Below, one piece after another: positions 1 to 8,747 of a stretch of 64,000 bases of DNA. Below the pieces are notes generated by a model that made no database searches, was not told where the DNA came from, and worked only from the letters and a program-made list of their open reading frames with translations. The DNA lies in NCBI GenBank assembly GCA_043513815.1, contig CP121313.1:1860001-1924000 (forward strand), in the 5' to 3' direction. Source of the DNA: JANQIO01 sp043513815. GTDB taxonomy: Bacteria; Pseudomonadota; Gammaproteobacteria; Pseudomonadales; Halieaceae. How positions within the stretch are numbered: the first letter of the stretch is position 1; each line of letters opens with the position of its first letter. The position numbers were made by a program, and so were the translations under genes.

Positions 1-107
1 AGCGAGCCCTGGAGCGAGCCGGCAGACGATTCATGCTGCTGGAGCCGTTGCCGGATATCGACCGACCAGAAGATCTCCGCTACCTGCCGGAAGACCTTGT
101 CTGGTAG
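1..107 (+). CDS. C-terminal end of a DUF2064/TIGR04282-like glycosyltransferase (partial)
   Basis: Only the last 34 codons are present; the frame is open from base 3 to TAG at 105-107. The residues LEPLPDIDRPEDLRYLP match the usual C-terminus of the DUF2064/TIGR04282 family, GT-A-fold nucleotide-sugar or nucleotidyl transferases, where a 'DIDxPxDL' motif closes the domain. The start and catalytic half lie outside the window. CofC proteins share this fold and a similar end motif, so family assignment from the tail alone is tentative. Confidence 0.5.
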   Translation, partial: RALERAGRRFMLLEPLPDIDRPEDLRYLPEDLVW

Positions 108-120
108 AGGATGCCGGCCG

Positions 121-510
121 TCAGGCGCTGGCCGCTGCCTCTTCCAGTGTCGTGTTCTTCACCGGCTTCGAGCGCTCGTAAAGCAAATACGCAATAGCAG
201 TACAGTAACTCAGGTTGGTCTGCAGCTCCTTGTCAGGATCGCTGAGAAAAGCGCGTTGGCTGGCGAGGCCGCGGACTCTGGAGGCCAGGTCCGGGCTGAA
301 AGCCAGGTGCGTATCCCAGATGTCGCGGTGCTGCTTCGGCGTAATACTGAAAATGCCGAGGCCGTCCTGGCGAGCTGAGAACAAACCGAGTTCGGGTGCA
401 TTGGTTGCAGCGGAGAGCAGGAATGCTTCGGTGTCGTTGTCCCACACCCCCAGGTACTTCAGGGTGGGCTGGATTACCTGATCCCTCAGGTGTTCCACCG
501 TCACGTACAT
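121..510 (-). CDS. Conserved hypothetical protein, 129 aa
   Basis: I do not recognise a function. ATG at 510 is preferred over an upstream in-frame start at 573 because AGGGGG lies just ahead of it. The protein is soluble, with no signal peptide or membrane segment. It has a mixed N-terminal half (MYVTVEHLRDQVIQPTL) and a helical C-terminal half containing 'DPDKELQTNLSYCTAIAYLLYER', here paraphrased as an acidic-helix then aromatic-helix pattern. It may resemble phage-associated or lysozyme-like accessory proteins, but I cannot establish that. It stands alone between a partial glycosyltransferase on the other strand and yciH, with two short inverted repeats just upstream that could be operator sites. 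Confidence 0.55.
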   Translation of the reverse strand: MYVTVEHLRDQVIQPTLKYLGVWDNDTEAFLLSAATNAPELGLFSARQDGLGIFSITPKQHRDIWDTHLAFSPDLASRVRGLASQRAFLSDPDKELQTNLSYCTAIAYLLYERSKPVKNTTLEEAAASA

Positions 511-521
511 AAAACCCCCTA

Positions 522-571
522 GGCTACGTGAGCGTAGCCACCTCACAGCGTATTCGTCGCAACGATGCGAC
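522..571. repeat. Two adjacent short inverted repeats upstream of the 121-510 gene
   Basis: GGCTACG-TGAG-CGTAGCC occupies 522-539 and GTCGCA-ACGA-TGCGAC occupies 556-571. Both are perfect with four-base loops, and their centres are about 33 bases apart. They lie 12 to 61 bases upstream of the ATG at 510 on the minus strand, where a promoter and operator would sit. No T-tract follows, so terminators are less likely. The binding protein is unknown. Confidence 0.4.
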
Positions 572-760
572 AAACACTATTCCAGTCAGGGCGGATGCCG
601 GTTTCCCCGGTCTATCAGTCGCCTTCATGTTTCCTTGCAATGGTCTGGCAGGGTGTTCAGGCCCACCAACACGGCTGTTAGCCGGGTATTTTTATTATGT
701 TTTCGATTTAAACACAGGTGCTGTGGCTTGCCAATCGCCGTGACATGGCTTGTGGGAGCG

Positions 761-1126
761 TCAGCCGCCGGCCAGTTTCACCGTGTAGCCGCGCTTCTCA
801 AGTTCCTGCTTTACCGTATCGCGGGCGTCGCCCTGAATTTCAATGCTGTCGTCGCGGGTGCTGCCGCCGACACCACAGCGCTTCTTCAGCGCCTTGGCCA
901 GCGCTTTCAGCTCCGTGGGTGCCAGCGGTAGCCCGTCTATCACGGTCACCGCCTTGCCACCGCGGCCCTTGGTTTCACGCCTGATCCGCACCACCCCGTC
1001 TCCGGTACTGGCGGGCCGGTGTTTACCACAAACACAGTCGGCGACCGCTCTCTGACACTGCGGGCACAATCGACCTTTGTCGGTGGAGTAGACCGGGCGA
1101 CTCGCAGGATTTTTGGCGCGTGACAT
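761..1126 (-). CDS. yciH: SUI1/YciH-family translation factor
   Basis: This is a 121 aa protein of the SUI1/eIF1-like YciH family, which binds the small ribosomal subunit and is thought to influence start-site selection. The N-terminus holds a CxxC...CVCG cysteine cluster (CPQCQRAVADCVCG), typical of the bacterial form. The SUI1 domain follows from about residue 45 with 'KGRGGKAVTVIDGLP', 'LKKRCGVGGSTRDDSIEIQG' split across two conserved stretches, and the C-terminal 'LEKRGYTVKLAGG'. Length is normal. It is monocistronic, with slyX starting divergently about 100 bases away. Confidence 0.88.
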   Translation of the reverse strand: MSRAKNPASRPVYSTDKGRLCPQCQRAVADCVCGKHRPASTGDGVVRIRRETKGRGGKAVTVIDGLPLAPTELKALAKALKKRCGVGGSTRDDSIEIQGDARDTVKQELEKRGYTVKLAGG

Positions 1127-1226
1127 TCTGTAGAACCGGGTGGTGATGGCATGGCTATAATAGCGCCGAGCACCCGCTGCAAACCAGCGGGATCAAGAGC
1201 AGAAAATTTCGCCGGGAGGCTTGTCG

Positions 1227-1448
1227 ATGAGCAAGGGCCAGGATTTGCAACAGCAGGTTGTCGAACTGCAGACCCAGGTCGCTTTCCAGGAGCAGGCGAT
1301 GAGCGAGTTGAGCGCCGTGCTGGCCGCTCAACAGCGCGACCTGGAAGCCCTGAAAAAGGAGTGGGTGTCGGTCAAGGAGCGTTACGCCAGTCTGCGAGAG
1401 CAGTTACCGGATGAGGCCCCGGCAGATGAAAGGCCGCCGCACTATTAG
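1227..1448 (+). CDS. slyX: SlyX family protein
   Basis: This 73 aa protein is almost entirely an amphipathic coiled coil: 'LQQQVVELQTQVAFQEQAM', then 'LSAVLAAQQRDLEALKKEW', ending in a short 'RPPHY' tail, all SlyX hallmarks. The family function is unsettled; in enterics slyX lies beside slyD. ATG at 1227 is chosen because GGGAGG lies seven bases upstream; a TTG at 1221 is also in frame but poorly spaced. It is divergent from yciH. About 160 bases with no recognisable feature follow. Confidence 0.8.
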   Translation: MSKGQDLQQQVVELQTQVAFQEQAMSELSAVLAAQQRDLEALKKEWVSVKERYASLREQLPDEAPADERPPHY

Positions 1449-1606
1449 CCGCCATCTCTCACCGATGCGGCGCTCGGTGTCAACAAAAGCTGGCTATAGC
1501 GTTCAGACTGCCTGACAGGTTTCTCAGCGGATTCATTGCAGCACACGATCTCTCGCCGATTACCCCCGATATCTGTGAGACCGGGATATTTAGAGAGATA
1601 TAGCGG

Positions 1607-2062
1607 CTAGACGGCTTCCACCTCCTCCGCCTGCGGACCCTTGTCACTGTCCACTACCACGAACGATACCCGTTGCCCGTCGCGCAGCGCTCGTCGCTCG
1701 CGCCCGCCACGACGGCCATTGCCTGGCTGGCTCTTGCTCTCTTCTTCATTGGCGCCGGCGGGGTCGCGAATCGAGCGAAAATGCACGAAGACTTCGTCGC
1801 CATTCTCGCGGCGTATGAAACCGAAGCCCTTGCTGACATTAAACCATTTGACCTCGCCCTCTTCTCGGCCGTCTGCTGCGGGCGGGCGCGTCGGCTCACT
1901 GGCGATAGCCGGCCGACCTGAAAGCAGCGGGGTGATGCAACTGGCAATCAAGACCACCGCTGAAAGCAGAAGGGGCTGCCGGGCCAGGTCGAAGACGACG
2001 ATGAGAATAGACGCTGCTATGCCGGCGACGATGGCTATCGCCAGCTGGGTAAGTCGAGTCAT
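1607..2062 (-). CDS. Membrane-anchored cold-shock-domain protein
   Basis: The 151 aa protein begins with two hydrophobic segments (about residues 5-25 and 30-48, 'LAIAIVAGIAASILIVVF' and 'LLLSAVVLIASCITPLL'). After a short linker comes a cold-shock domain from about residue 68: 'GEVKWFNVSKGFGFIRRENG' begins it, and 'DEVFVHFRSI' carries the second RNA-binding motif. An Arg/Gly/Glu-rich insertion (about residues 105-122) interrupts the domain before the last strands, 'GQRVSFVVVDSDKGPQAEEVEAV'. KGFGFI and VFVHF imply single-stranded nucleic-acid binding, tethered to the inner membrane. A stand-alone Csp is encoded next on the same strand. Separate promoters are likely given the 228-base gap. Confidence 0.82.
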   Translation of the reverse strand: MTRLTQLAIAIVAGIAASILIVVFDLARQPLLLSAVVLIASCITPLLSGRPAIASEPTRPPAADGREEGEVKWFNVSKGFGFIRRENGDEVFVHFRSIRDPAGANEEESKSQPGNGRRGGRERRALRDGQRVSFVVVDSDKGPQAEEVEAV

Positions 2063-2168
2063 TGTTTATTGTCCGCTGTTGAATGGCGGTGGAGACTATA
2101 CCGAATTCGGCGGACCACTGTGTAGGGGCAGAAGGCACAGACGCGGCTGGCGGGGCAGGCACACTGTT

Positions 2169-2216
2169 CCGGAATTCCGGGGAATGGTTACCTATGCTGC
2201 AGTCAATTGCTGCAGC
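2169..2216. repeat. Palindrome and hairpin between the two cold-shock genes
   Basis: CCGGAATTCCGG at 2169-2180 is a perfect 12-base palindrome. GCTGCAG (2196-2202) and CTGCAGC (2210-2216) form a stem with a seven-base loop. They lie downstream of the csp gene ending at 2291 and upstream of the membrane CSD gene starting at 2062, both on the minus strand. No T-tract follows, so a terminator role is weak. Confidence 0.25.
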
Positions 2217-2290
2217 GAACGAGGCAGCGCGACGCCGGCTGGCGCGTTGCTGCGAGTTGAGGGCAGGGCGTTTACGGGCCCCGCGCCGCG

Positions 2291-2506
2291 TCAGACTTTG
2301 GAGACGTCTTCCGCCTGCAGCCCCTTGGGGCCCTCTACAATGTTGAACTCGACTTCCTGTCCTTCGTTCAGGGTGCGGTAGCCGTCGCCCTGGATAGAAC
2401 GAAAATGCACGAAGACATCTTCAGTGCTGTTCTCACCCCGAGTGATGAAGCCAAACCCCTTGGCATTGTTAAACCACTTTACGGTGCCAGTTACCCGTTC
2501 ACTCAT
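2291..2506 (-). CDS. Cold-shock protein, CspA family
   Basis: A 71 aa stand-alone cold-shock protein, a single OB fold that binds single-stranded RNA/DNA and acts as an RNA chaperone. RNP1 (KGFGFI) and RNP2 (VFVHF) are intact, and 'GTVKWFNNAKGFGFITRGE' and 'GPKGLQAEDVSKV' bracket the fold. AAAGGTGG precedes the ATG. The 160 bases upstream to valS carry no gene and could be the long 5' leader typical of cold-shock mRNAs. Several csp paralogues normally exist, so I give no letter. Confidence 0.92.
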   Translation of the reverse strand: MSERVTGTVKWFNNAKGFGFITRGENSTEDVFVHFRSIQGDGYRTLNEGQEVEFNIVEGPKGLQAEDVSKV

Positions 2507-2668
2507 ACCACCTTTCCTCGACTTGTAGCCCTTCTTCGTTTTTATATCCGGCTGCTGCGCGGCTTTTGTAGCCGCTTTTCCGCTGCCGGAACTTGTAATT
2601 CTTTTATCGAGGTGTTCGCGCTCTTCGTTAAATCTTGTTCCGTCTAAACATGACGAGAAGCCTGCACG

Positions 2669-5011
2669 CTATATTTGCTTTATCTGTTCGACCTGTAATT
2701 GCAGCTTTTCCAGAGACTGTTGTTGGCTTTCCAGCTTTTGCCGCTCTTTGTCAACGACCTCGGCGGGAGCCTTGTCGACGAACGCAGAATTTGAAAGCTT
2801 CTGCTGTATTCGCTGCAAGTCCTTTTCCAGTCGGTCGATTTCCTTTGCCAGCCGGGCGAGCTCCGTCTCCTTGTCGACAAGGTCCGCCATAGGAACAAGG
2901 ATTTCCAGTTGGCCTACCAGCGTCGCTGATGCTGCAGGAGCGTCTTCGCCCTCATCGAGGAAGCGAATGTCTGCCAGCTTCGCGAGCTTGGTCAAGTATT
3001 GCGCGTTGTCGTCCAGCCTGTTTTTATCTTTATTGTCGCCGTTGCGCAGCAGTACGGAAATTTCCTTGCCGGGCGGGATCGACATCTCACCGCGGATATT
3101 CCGAATGCCGTCGATAACGGCTTTGAGCCATTCTATATCTGCTGTCGCAGAAGTGTCTATTTTTTTGTCGTCAGCCACAGGGTAGTCCTGCAGCATGATG
3201 GTTGGCCCGTTGCGGACCGCCAGCGGCGCAACCTTTTGCCAGATTTCTTCGGTGATAAACGGCATCATGGGATGGGCAAGACGCAGGGCAGCTTCCAGCA
3301 CGCGGATTAGCGTGCGGCGCGTGCCGGTCTTCAGTTCAACGCTGGCATTGTCGTCCCAAAGGGTGGGCTTGGAAAGCTCGAGGTACCAGTCGCAGTACTC
3401 GTTCCAGATGAATTCATAGATCGCCTGGGAGGCGAGATCGAGGCGGTAGATGCCGAAGGCCCGTTCGACTTCAGCTTCGGTTTCCTGCAGGCGTGAAATT
3501 ATCCAGCGTTCGGCAAGTCCCAACTCGAAGGGTTCGTCTTTGGCACCGCAGGCCTCGTTCTCGCAGTTCATCAACGTGTAGCGAGCAGCGTTCCAGATCT
3601 TGTTGCAGAAATTGCGGAAGCCTTCGATACGACCGACGTCAAACTTTATGTCACGTCCGGTGCTCGCCAGGGAATAATAGGTGAAGCGCAGGGCATCGGT
3701 GCCGTAGGCGGCAATGCCATCGGGGAACTCTTTGCGAGTCATCTTCTCGATTTTCTGCGCCAGCTGCGGCTGCATCATTCCGGCGGTGCGCTTCTCGATG
3801 AGCGGCTCCAGTTCGATCCCGTCGATCAGGTCGATGGGGTCCAGCACATTGCCTTTGGACTTTGACATTTTCTGGCCGTGCCCATCGCGTACCAGGCCGT
3901 GCACATACACCGTGTGGAAGGGCACTTCCTTGCGGAAATGCATGGTCATCATGATCATGCGAGCAACCCAGAAGAAAATGATGTCAAAGCCCGTCACCAG
4001 CACGCTGGAGGGGTGGAAGGTGCGCAGGTCCTCGGTGTCTTCGGGCCAGCCCAGAGTGGAGAAAGTCCACAGGGCGGACGAGAACCAGGTGTCCAGCACG
4101 TCTTCATCCTGGCTCAGCGTGACCTCGTCGCCAAGGTTATGGGCTTCGCGCACGGCGGCTTCAGTATCTCCCACGTAAACCTGCCCGGCCTCGTCGTACC
4201 ATGCGGGGATTTGATGCCCCCACCAGAGCTGGCGCGAAATGCACCAGTCCTGAATGTCGCGCATCCAGGCAAAGTAGGTGTTTTCCCACTGTTTGGGGAC
4301 AAACTCGATGTCACCGTTCTCGACTGCTTCAATGGCAGGTTTTGCCAGCGCCTTGGCATCAACGTACCACTGCCAGGTCAGGAAGGGTTCGATTACCACG
4401 CCCGAGCGGTCGCCGCGCGGCACCTTCAGGGTATGGTCCTCGACTTTCTCCAGCAGACCCTGGGATTCGAGGTCCGCGACGATCTGCTTGCGGGCATCAA
4501 AGCGGTCCAGGCCACGATAGGCCTCCGGCGCATTGTCGCTGATGGCGGCATCTTCGGTCAGGATATTGATGCGCTCAAGGTCGTGGCGTCGGCCCATCTC
4601 CCAGTCGTTGAAATCGTGGGCCGGGGTGATCTTGACGCAACCGGTACCGAACTCGCGGTCGACGTAATCGTCGGCGATGATGGGAATTTGGCGGCCGGTT
4701 AGCGGCAGGTCTATGGTGGTTCCCACCAGGTGGGCGTAGCGTTCATCCTCAGGATGCACCGCCACGGCGCTGTCACCCAACATGGTTTCCGGACGGGTGG
4801 TGGCGACCACCAGGTGGCCGGAGCCGTCGCTCAGCGGGTAGCGCAAATGCCACAGGAAGCCCTGTTCTTCCTGGGAAATTACCTCCAGGTCAGAAATGGC
4901 GGTGTGCAGAGCCGGATCCCAGTTCACCAGCCGCTGACCGCGGTAGATCAGGCCTTCCTGGTAGAGGCTGATGAACACTTCCTGCACTGCTGCCGACAGG
5001 CCCGGGTCCAT
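2669..5011 (-). pseudogene. valS: Valine--tRNA ligase lacking its N-terminus
   Basis: The 780 aa reading frame matches ValS from about residue 141 of the usual 920-950 aa enzyme to its C-terminus. It contains the CP1 editing domain ('ATTRPETMLGDSAVAVHP', 'GTGCVKITPAHDFND'), the class I KMSKS motif (GQKMSKSKGN), the anticodon-binding domain and the C-terminal coiled coil ('LARLAKEIDRLEKDLQRI'). The annotated ATG at 5011 is an internal Met of the conserved 'RFTMDPGLS' segment, not a real start. The HIGH-type motif (HMGH) lies just upstream in another frame, after a deletion of about 80 codons. A synthetase without HIGH should not activate valine, so this copy is non-functional as read, or the sequence is misassembled. 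KMSKS and the editing site look intact, arguing against old decay. Confidence 0.85.
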
Positions 5012-5020
5012 GGTGAACCG

Positions 5021-5183
5021 TATCCTGGAAGGCGTGGCCCATGTGCAGGCTACCGGTGACGTTGGGAGGCGGGATCATGATGGAGTAAGGTTCGCGAAAG
5101 GCTTTCTCAGCCAGCCGGCAGGCAAAGCGCTGGCGCTCCCCAGGGTCTTCCTGGGGCAGCACGTAGAAGTCCACCCGGGTCAT
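5021..5183 (-). pseudogene. Fused remnant: HolC N-terminus joined to ValS HIGH-motif segment
   Basis: From ATG 5183 the frame encodes MTRVDFYVLPQEDPG and continues to AEKAFR, the start of the DNA polymerase III chi subunit HolC. At about 5091-5098 it switches in frame to ValS sequence EPYSIMIPPPNVTGSLHMGH, then AFQDT. Around 5018-5023 ValS jumps to its RFTMDPGLS segment in a different frame, so the reading becomes nonsense and ends at 4890. Roughly 110 codons of holC plus the first 30 or so of valS, and about 80 further valS codons, are absent. The order pepA-holC-valS is the normal one in Pseudomonas-type genomes, so this is the native locus with two deletions or assembly collapses. Confidence 0.8.
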
Positions 5184-5213
5184 TCAGCGAGCCTGCGCAT
5201 CAGAGTGATTGCT

Positions 5214-6713
5214 TCAACCCGGTTTCACGCCGGCGCGGTCCAGCAGGTAGTGGCTCAGCATGCCGACCGGGCGGCCGGTGGCACCTTTGGGCGCACCGTC
5301 CCAGGCGGTGCCGGCGATGTCCAGGTGGGCCCACTTGTACTTGTCGGTGAAACGGGCCAGGAAGCAGGCGGCGGTGATACTGCCGCCGCCGGGACCACCA
5401 ATATTCTGGATATCGGCGAAAGGTGAGTCGATCTGCTTCTGGTAGTCGTCCCACAGGGGCATGCGCCAGGGCCGGTCGTGACTGCTGGCACCGGCATCGT
5501 TGAGCTGCTCGGCGAGCTTGTCATCGTTGGCATACATACCGTGGGCGTGGGATCCCAGGGCTACCACGCAGGCCCCGGTGAGGGTGGCGATATCGATGAC
5601 CGCTGCCGGTTTGAAGCGCTCGGCGTAGGTCAGCGTGTCGCACAGTACCAGCCGGCCTTCGGCGTCGGTATTGAGAATCTCGATGGTCTGCCCGGACATG
5701 CTGGTGACGACGTCGCCGGGCTTGGTGGCCTTGCCGCTGGGCAGGTTTTCCGAGGCAGCGACCAACGCCACCACGTTAATGGGCAGCTTCATCGCCACCA
5801 GGGCGTGCATGGTGCCGAATACGCTGGCGGCGCCGCACATGTCGTATTTCATCTCGTCCATCTTGGCGCCCGGCTTGAGGCTGATGCCACCGCTGTCGAA
5901 GGTGATGCCCTTGCCCACCAGGCAGAAAGGCTTCTTCGAGGCCGCCGCACCCTTGTACTGCATGACGATTAGCTTGGCGGGCTGCTCGCTGCCGGCGCTG
6001 ACCGACAGGAAAGAGCCCATGCCCAGCTCGCGCATCTGTTTCTCTTCGAGGATGCGGGTGGTGAGCTTGCTGTTGCCCTTGGCGAGCTTCTTCGCCTCGT
6101 TGGCCAGGTAGGTCGGCGTACAGATGTTGCCGGGCAGGTTGCCCAGTTCCTTGGCCACGTTGATGCCCTCGCCAATCTGCTGGCCTAGCTTGAGCGCCTT
6201 GTTGGCGGCGGCGGTTTTCATGGCGGCGCCACAGTTGACCTGCAGGCGCGTCGCAGCAAGGCCGGGCTTGGGCTTGCTGAGGGTTTCGCGGTACTGGTAG
6301 CTGGCAGATTCGAAGGCGCGGGCCGTCTGCTCCAGCAAGGCACCCATGGGTACTTCGTCGCAGCTCAGCTCTTCGGCGTGCAGGATGGCGTCCTTGGCCT
6401 TGCAGCCCTTGAGTCCCCTGATGGCGGCTGCCAGCAGTTTGCGGATTGCGGCTGCATCCAGCTTGCTGCGGGCGCCCGCACCGACCAGCAGGATGCGGCC
6501 CACGCCCTTGCTGTCACCGGTGTGCAGCAACAGGCTGTCCCCGGCGTTACCCGTGATGTCCCCGGCAGCCAGGGCTGAAGCGACCATGCCGTTGTAGCGC
6601 TTGTCGATTTGTTTTGCGGCAGCGCTGAGCTGCTTGCGCGGGTAGACCGGTACGATGGCACAGGCGGTTTTGGCGGCGCCGGCGTCCTTGAGAGTCTTGG
6701 CTGAAAAGTCCAT
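5214..6713 (-). CDS. pepA: Leucyl aminopeptidase (M17)
   Basis: A 499 aa cytosolic aminopeptidase of the dinuclear-zinc M17 family, which removes N-terminal residues from peptides; PepA also binds DNA in some species. The N-terminal macro-like domain spans residues 1-160. The catalytic domain has 'KGITFDSGGISLKP', the DMCGAA stretch and the signature NTDAEGRLVL near residue 345. Length is full. ATG 6713 has an AGGATA box upstream. It is followed at 31 bases by the holC remnant and valS, the usual operon order. The divergent neighbour is the HExxH lipoprotein. Confidence 0.96.
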   Translation of the reverse strand: MDFSAKTLKDAGAAKTACAIVPVYPRKQLSAAAKQIDKRYNGMVASALAAGDITGNAGDSLLLHTGDSKGVGRILLVGAGARSKLDAAAIRKLLAAAIRGLKGCKAKDAILHAEELSCDEVPMGALLEQTARAFESASYQYRETLSKPKPGLAATRLQVNCGAAMKTAAANKALKLGQQIGEGINVAKELGNLPGNICTPTYLANEAKKLAKGNSKLTTRILEEKQMRELGMGSFLSVSAGSEQPAKLIVMQYKGAAASKKPFCLVGKGITFDSGGISLKPGAKMDEMKYDMCGAASVFGTMHALVAMKLPINVVALVAASENLPSGKATKPGDVVTSMSGQTIEILNTDAEGRLVLCDTLTYAERFKPAAVIDIATLTGACVVALGSHAHGMYANDDKLAEQLNDAGASSHDRPWRMPLWDDYQKQIDSPFADIQNIGGPGGGSITAACFLARFTDKYKWAHLDIAGTAWDGAPKGATGRPVGMLSHYLLDRAGVKPG

Positions 6714-6842
6714 GGCAATATCCTGATTGTTGTTCCAAACTTGATTGAGCTCGGGATTTTATGATGAAACGGTGTCGCGCTGCGAGCGGGCCCCTCTTGC
6801 TGGCCCTCGATTCATCAGTTTTGTAGAGGTGAAGACGGAGCG

Positions 6843-8747
6843 ATGGAGGTGCTGAATGACATGGATACCCATACGTCTTCTACGCGCGGTGCTAGTCGAA
6901 ACCCTTTGATACCCCTAAAAGCGCTCCTCACAGCGCTTTGTGTGCCCCTGCTGCTCTCGGCCTGTCGGCTGTTGATTGTCACCGAGGGGCAGGGGTTCCT
7001 GGTGGCGACCTCGTCGGGGGCGATCTACGGCCCTGAGGCAGTTATCGAAATCGACGCCGCCTACAGCGAGAGTTTCCGGCCGATGCCGCATCCTGGCCAC
7101 AGTTTCGCCGGCTGGGGGGCCCTGTGCCGCAACCAGCCAGTAGCTTGCCCCGTGACCATTCCGGATTCGCTGGTGGGCTTTGACGTAGATGGCGCGCTGG
7201 AGCCCCGATTCCAGCCAGACTATAACGGCCCGCTTCGTTTCACCGCTGCCTTCCTCGACGCGTCTGAAATACCGGACAGCGGTATATTGACGATTGCAAG
7301 GGAGAACCTGTTGATCGAGGGCTTGGCGAGTGATGATGCCGCCCTGCAGGTCTATGTGGCCAATCGTGATCTGTCATTTGTCCTGGTAGGAGATAAGACG
7401 GGGGATAATTTCGTCTTCAACCTGACGGAACCCGGCCTTTCCTACCTGGAGCTGGAGCTCGTAGTGTCAGCGGTGGACAGCAACGGCGTGCTTACCAGCG
7501 CGGCACTGGAATTGTTTTCCGTGCCCGCGGCAGATGCTGCCGATCTCAAAGCCTATCGCTCCAGTTCGCCCTACGCCGATGTGATCGCCGGCTGCGTGTC
7601 AGCCAGAAACGCCTTTGAGGTCTGCGATTTCACCACGCTGCCCCTGGTCGGAATGGAGACCAGCAACCCGCAGTTAGACGATGTGCTGGACCGGGTGGTG
7701 ATATCACATGACTGGATGGGGCAGCGTTTCCTTGAGCATATGCAACGTATGCCGACAGATATGCTGCGTATGTTCCGTGGTGTTACCGCGGTCGTAATTT
7801 CTGCCAATGTGAGGCCGGCATACTACTTGCGCACCACCGGTGCGATCCATATTGATCCCGATTTCCTGTGGCTTCGGCGCAGCGAGAAATCGACAATTTC
7901 CCGGCTGCCGGACTTCCGGGCAGATTTCGGCGCAGAACTGAGCCTGGTGTACTCAGCCCATTACCTCGACGGCTCAGATTTTGGGTGGCCCTTTTACAGC
8001 CTCGACGACAATCGGGAGCGCACGCTCGATGATTCCGAGCGTCCTTTTGCCTGGGTCATGTTCCACGAATTGGCCCACGCCAATGATTTTTCTCCGCCGG
8101 GACGAATGGGAGCGCTGGACCCCAGTGACAGCATGATTGAGGCTGTGGCTAAGAACCGGGAATACTGGGCCACGTCGCGGCTTGAAGCGCAGAGCCCGTT
8201 GAATTCCAGTCTGTTGGATGAGCTGGCGGCTATCATCTGGGGCGGGAAAGAGGCCAATTTCGCGCAGCGGCAGTTGTCGGCTCGTGATGCCGGGTTGGCA
8301 TTTGAAGCACAGGCAGCTGTCGAGTTATATGGCTTCTTCACTGGCTTCGAAGACACGGCAACGCTGGTTGATCAGGTCATGATGCGGCACCATTTTGGCC
8401 TGGACTACGTTGCGGCGTTTACCGATAGGCCCGCGTTGCCCCAGTTTGCGGCGTGCGATGCCTACATAGTGCGTTGGGGTCAGCGTAGCCGCATCGGCGA
8501 CCCGTCGGTGGCCGCGAGGGCGGCATCGGTACTGGAAACGGTGTTGGACCAGAGCGACGTGTCCAGTTACTTCAACGGCGTGCCGGCGGTGAGCGATCTG
8601 GTCGTCAACACAGGCTACTGCTCAAGCCTGGCTCGCAGTGAAAGTGCCGGCAGCGACACGGTTCTGCCGCGTCGCAGGCCATTTGAGCGGCCGCAGCCTC
8701 TGTTCCCATTCAGGCAGCTCCCCGGGATTGCTCCGCCGCACCACTAG
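6843..8747 (+). CDS. Large lipoprotein with HExxH metallopeptidase-like motif
   Basis: The 634 aa protein has a lipoprotein signal peptide ending in LLLSAC (Cys41), so it is probably anchored in the outer membrane. Residues about 70-130 ('YSESFRPMPHPGHSFAGWG') resemble a bacterial surface repeat of the InlB B-repeat type with paired cysteines. A beta-rich linker follows to about 230. The C-terminal half carries FHELAHANDF around His408, an HExxH zinc-binding signature, and a possible third ligand further on. I know no named family that covers the whole chain. Start is uncertain: ATG 6843 has a close GGAG, while ATG 6861 has GGAGG 11 bases upstream. The 3' end overlaps the convergent RDD gene by 38 bases. 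Peptidase activity is inferred only from HExxH. Confidence 0.7.
   Translation: MEVLNDMDTHTSSTRGASRNPLIPLKALLTALCVPLLLSACRLLIVTEGQGFLVATSSGAIYGPEAVIEIDAAYSESFRPMPHPGHSFAGWGALCRNQPVACPVTIPDSLVGFDVDGALEPRFQPDYNGPLRFTAAFLDASEIPDSGILTIARENLLIEGLASDDAALQVYVANRDLSFVLVGDKTGDNFVFNLTEPGLSYLELELVVSAVDSNGVLTSAALELFSVPAADAADLKAYRSSSPYADVIAGCVSARNAFEVCDFTTLPLVGMETSNPQLDDVLDRVVISHDWMGQRFLEHMQRMPTDMLRMFRGVTAVVISANVRPAYYLRTTGAIHIDPDFLWLRRSEKSTISRLPDFRADFGAELSLVYSAHYLDGSDFGWPFYSLDDNRERTLDDSERPFAWVMFHELAHANDFSPPGRMGALDPSDSMIEAVAKNREYWATSRLEAQSPLNSSLLDELAAIIWGGKEANFAQRQLSARDAGLAFEAQAAVELYGFFTGFEDTATLVDQVMMRHHFGLDYVAAFTDRPALPQFAACDAYIVRWGQRSRIGDPSVAARAASVLETVLDQSDVSSYFNGVPAVSDLVVNTGYCSSLARSESAGSDTVLPRRRPFERPQPLFPFRQLPGIAPPHH

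Noticed and set aside
3878..4702. Plus-strand frame of about 270 codons
   Set aside because: It is antisense to valS and has no domain signature.
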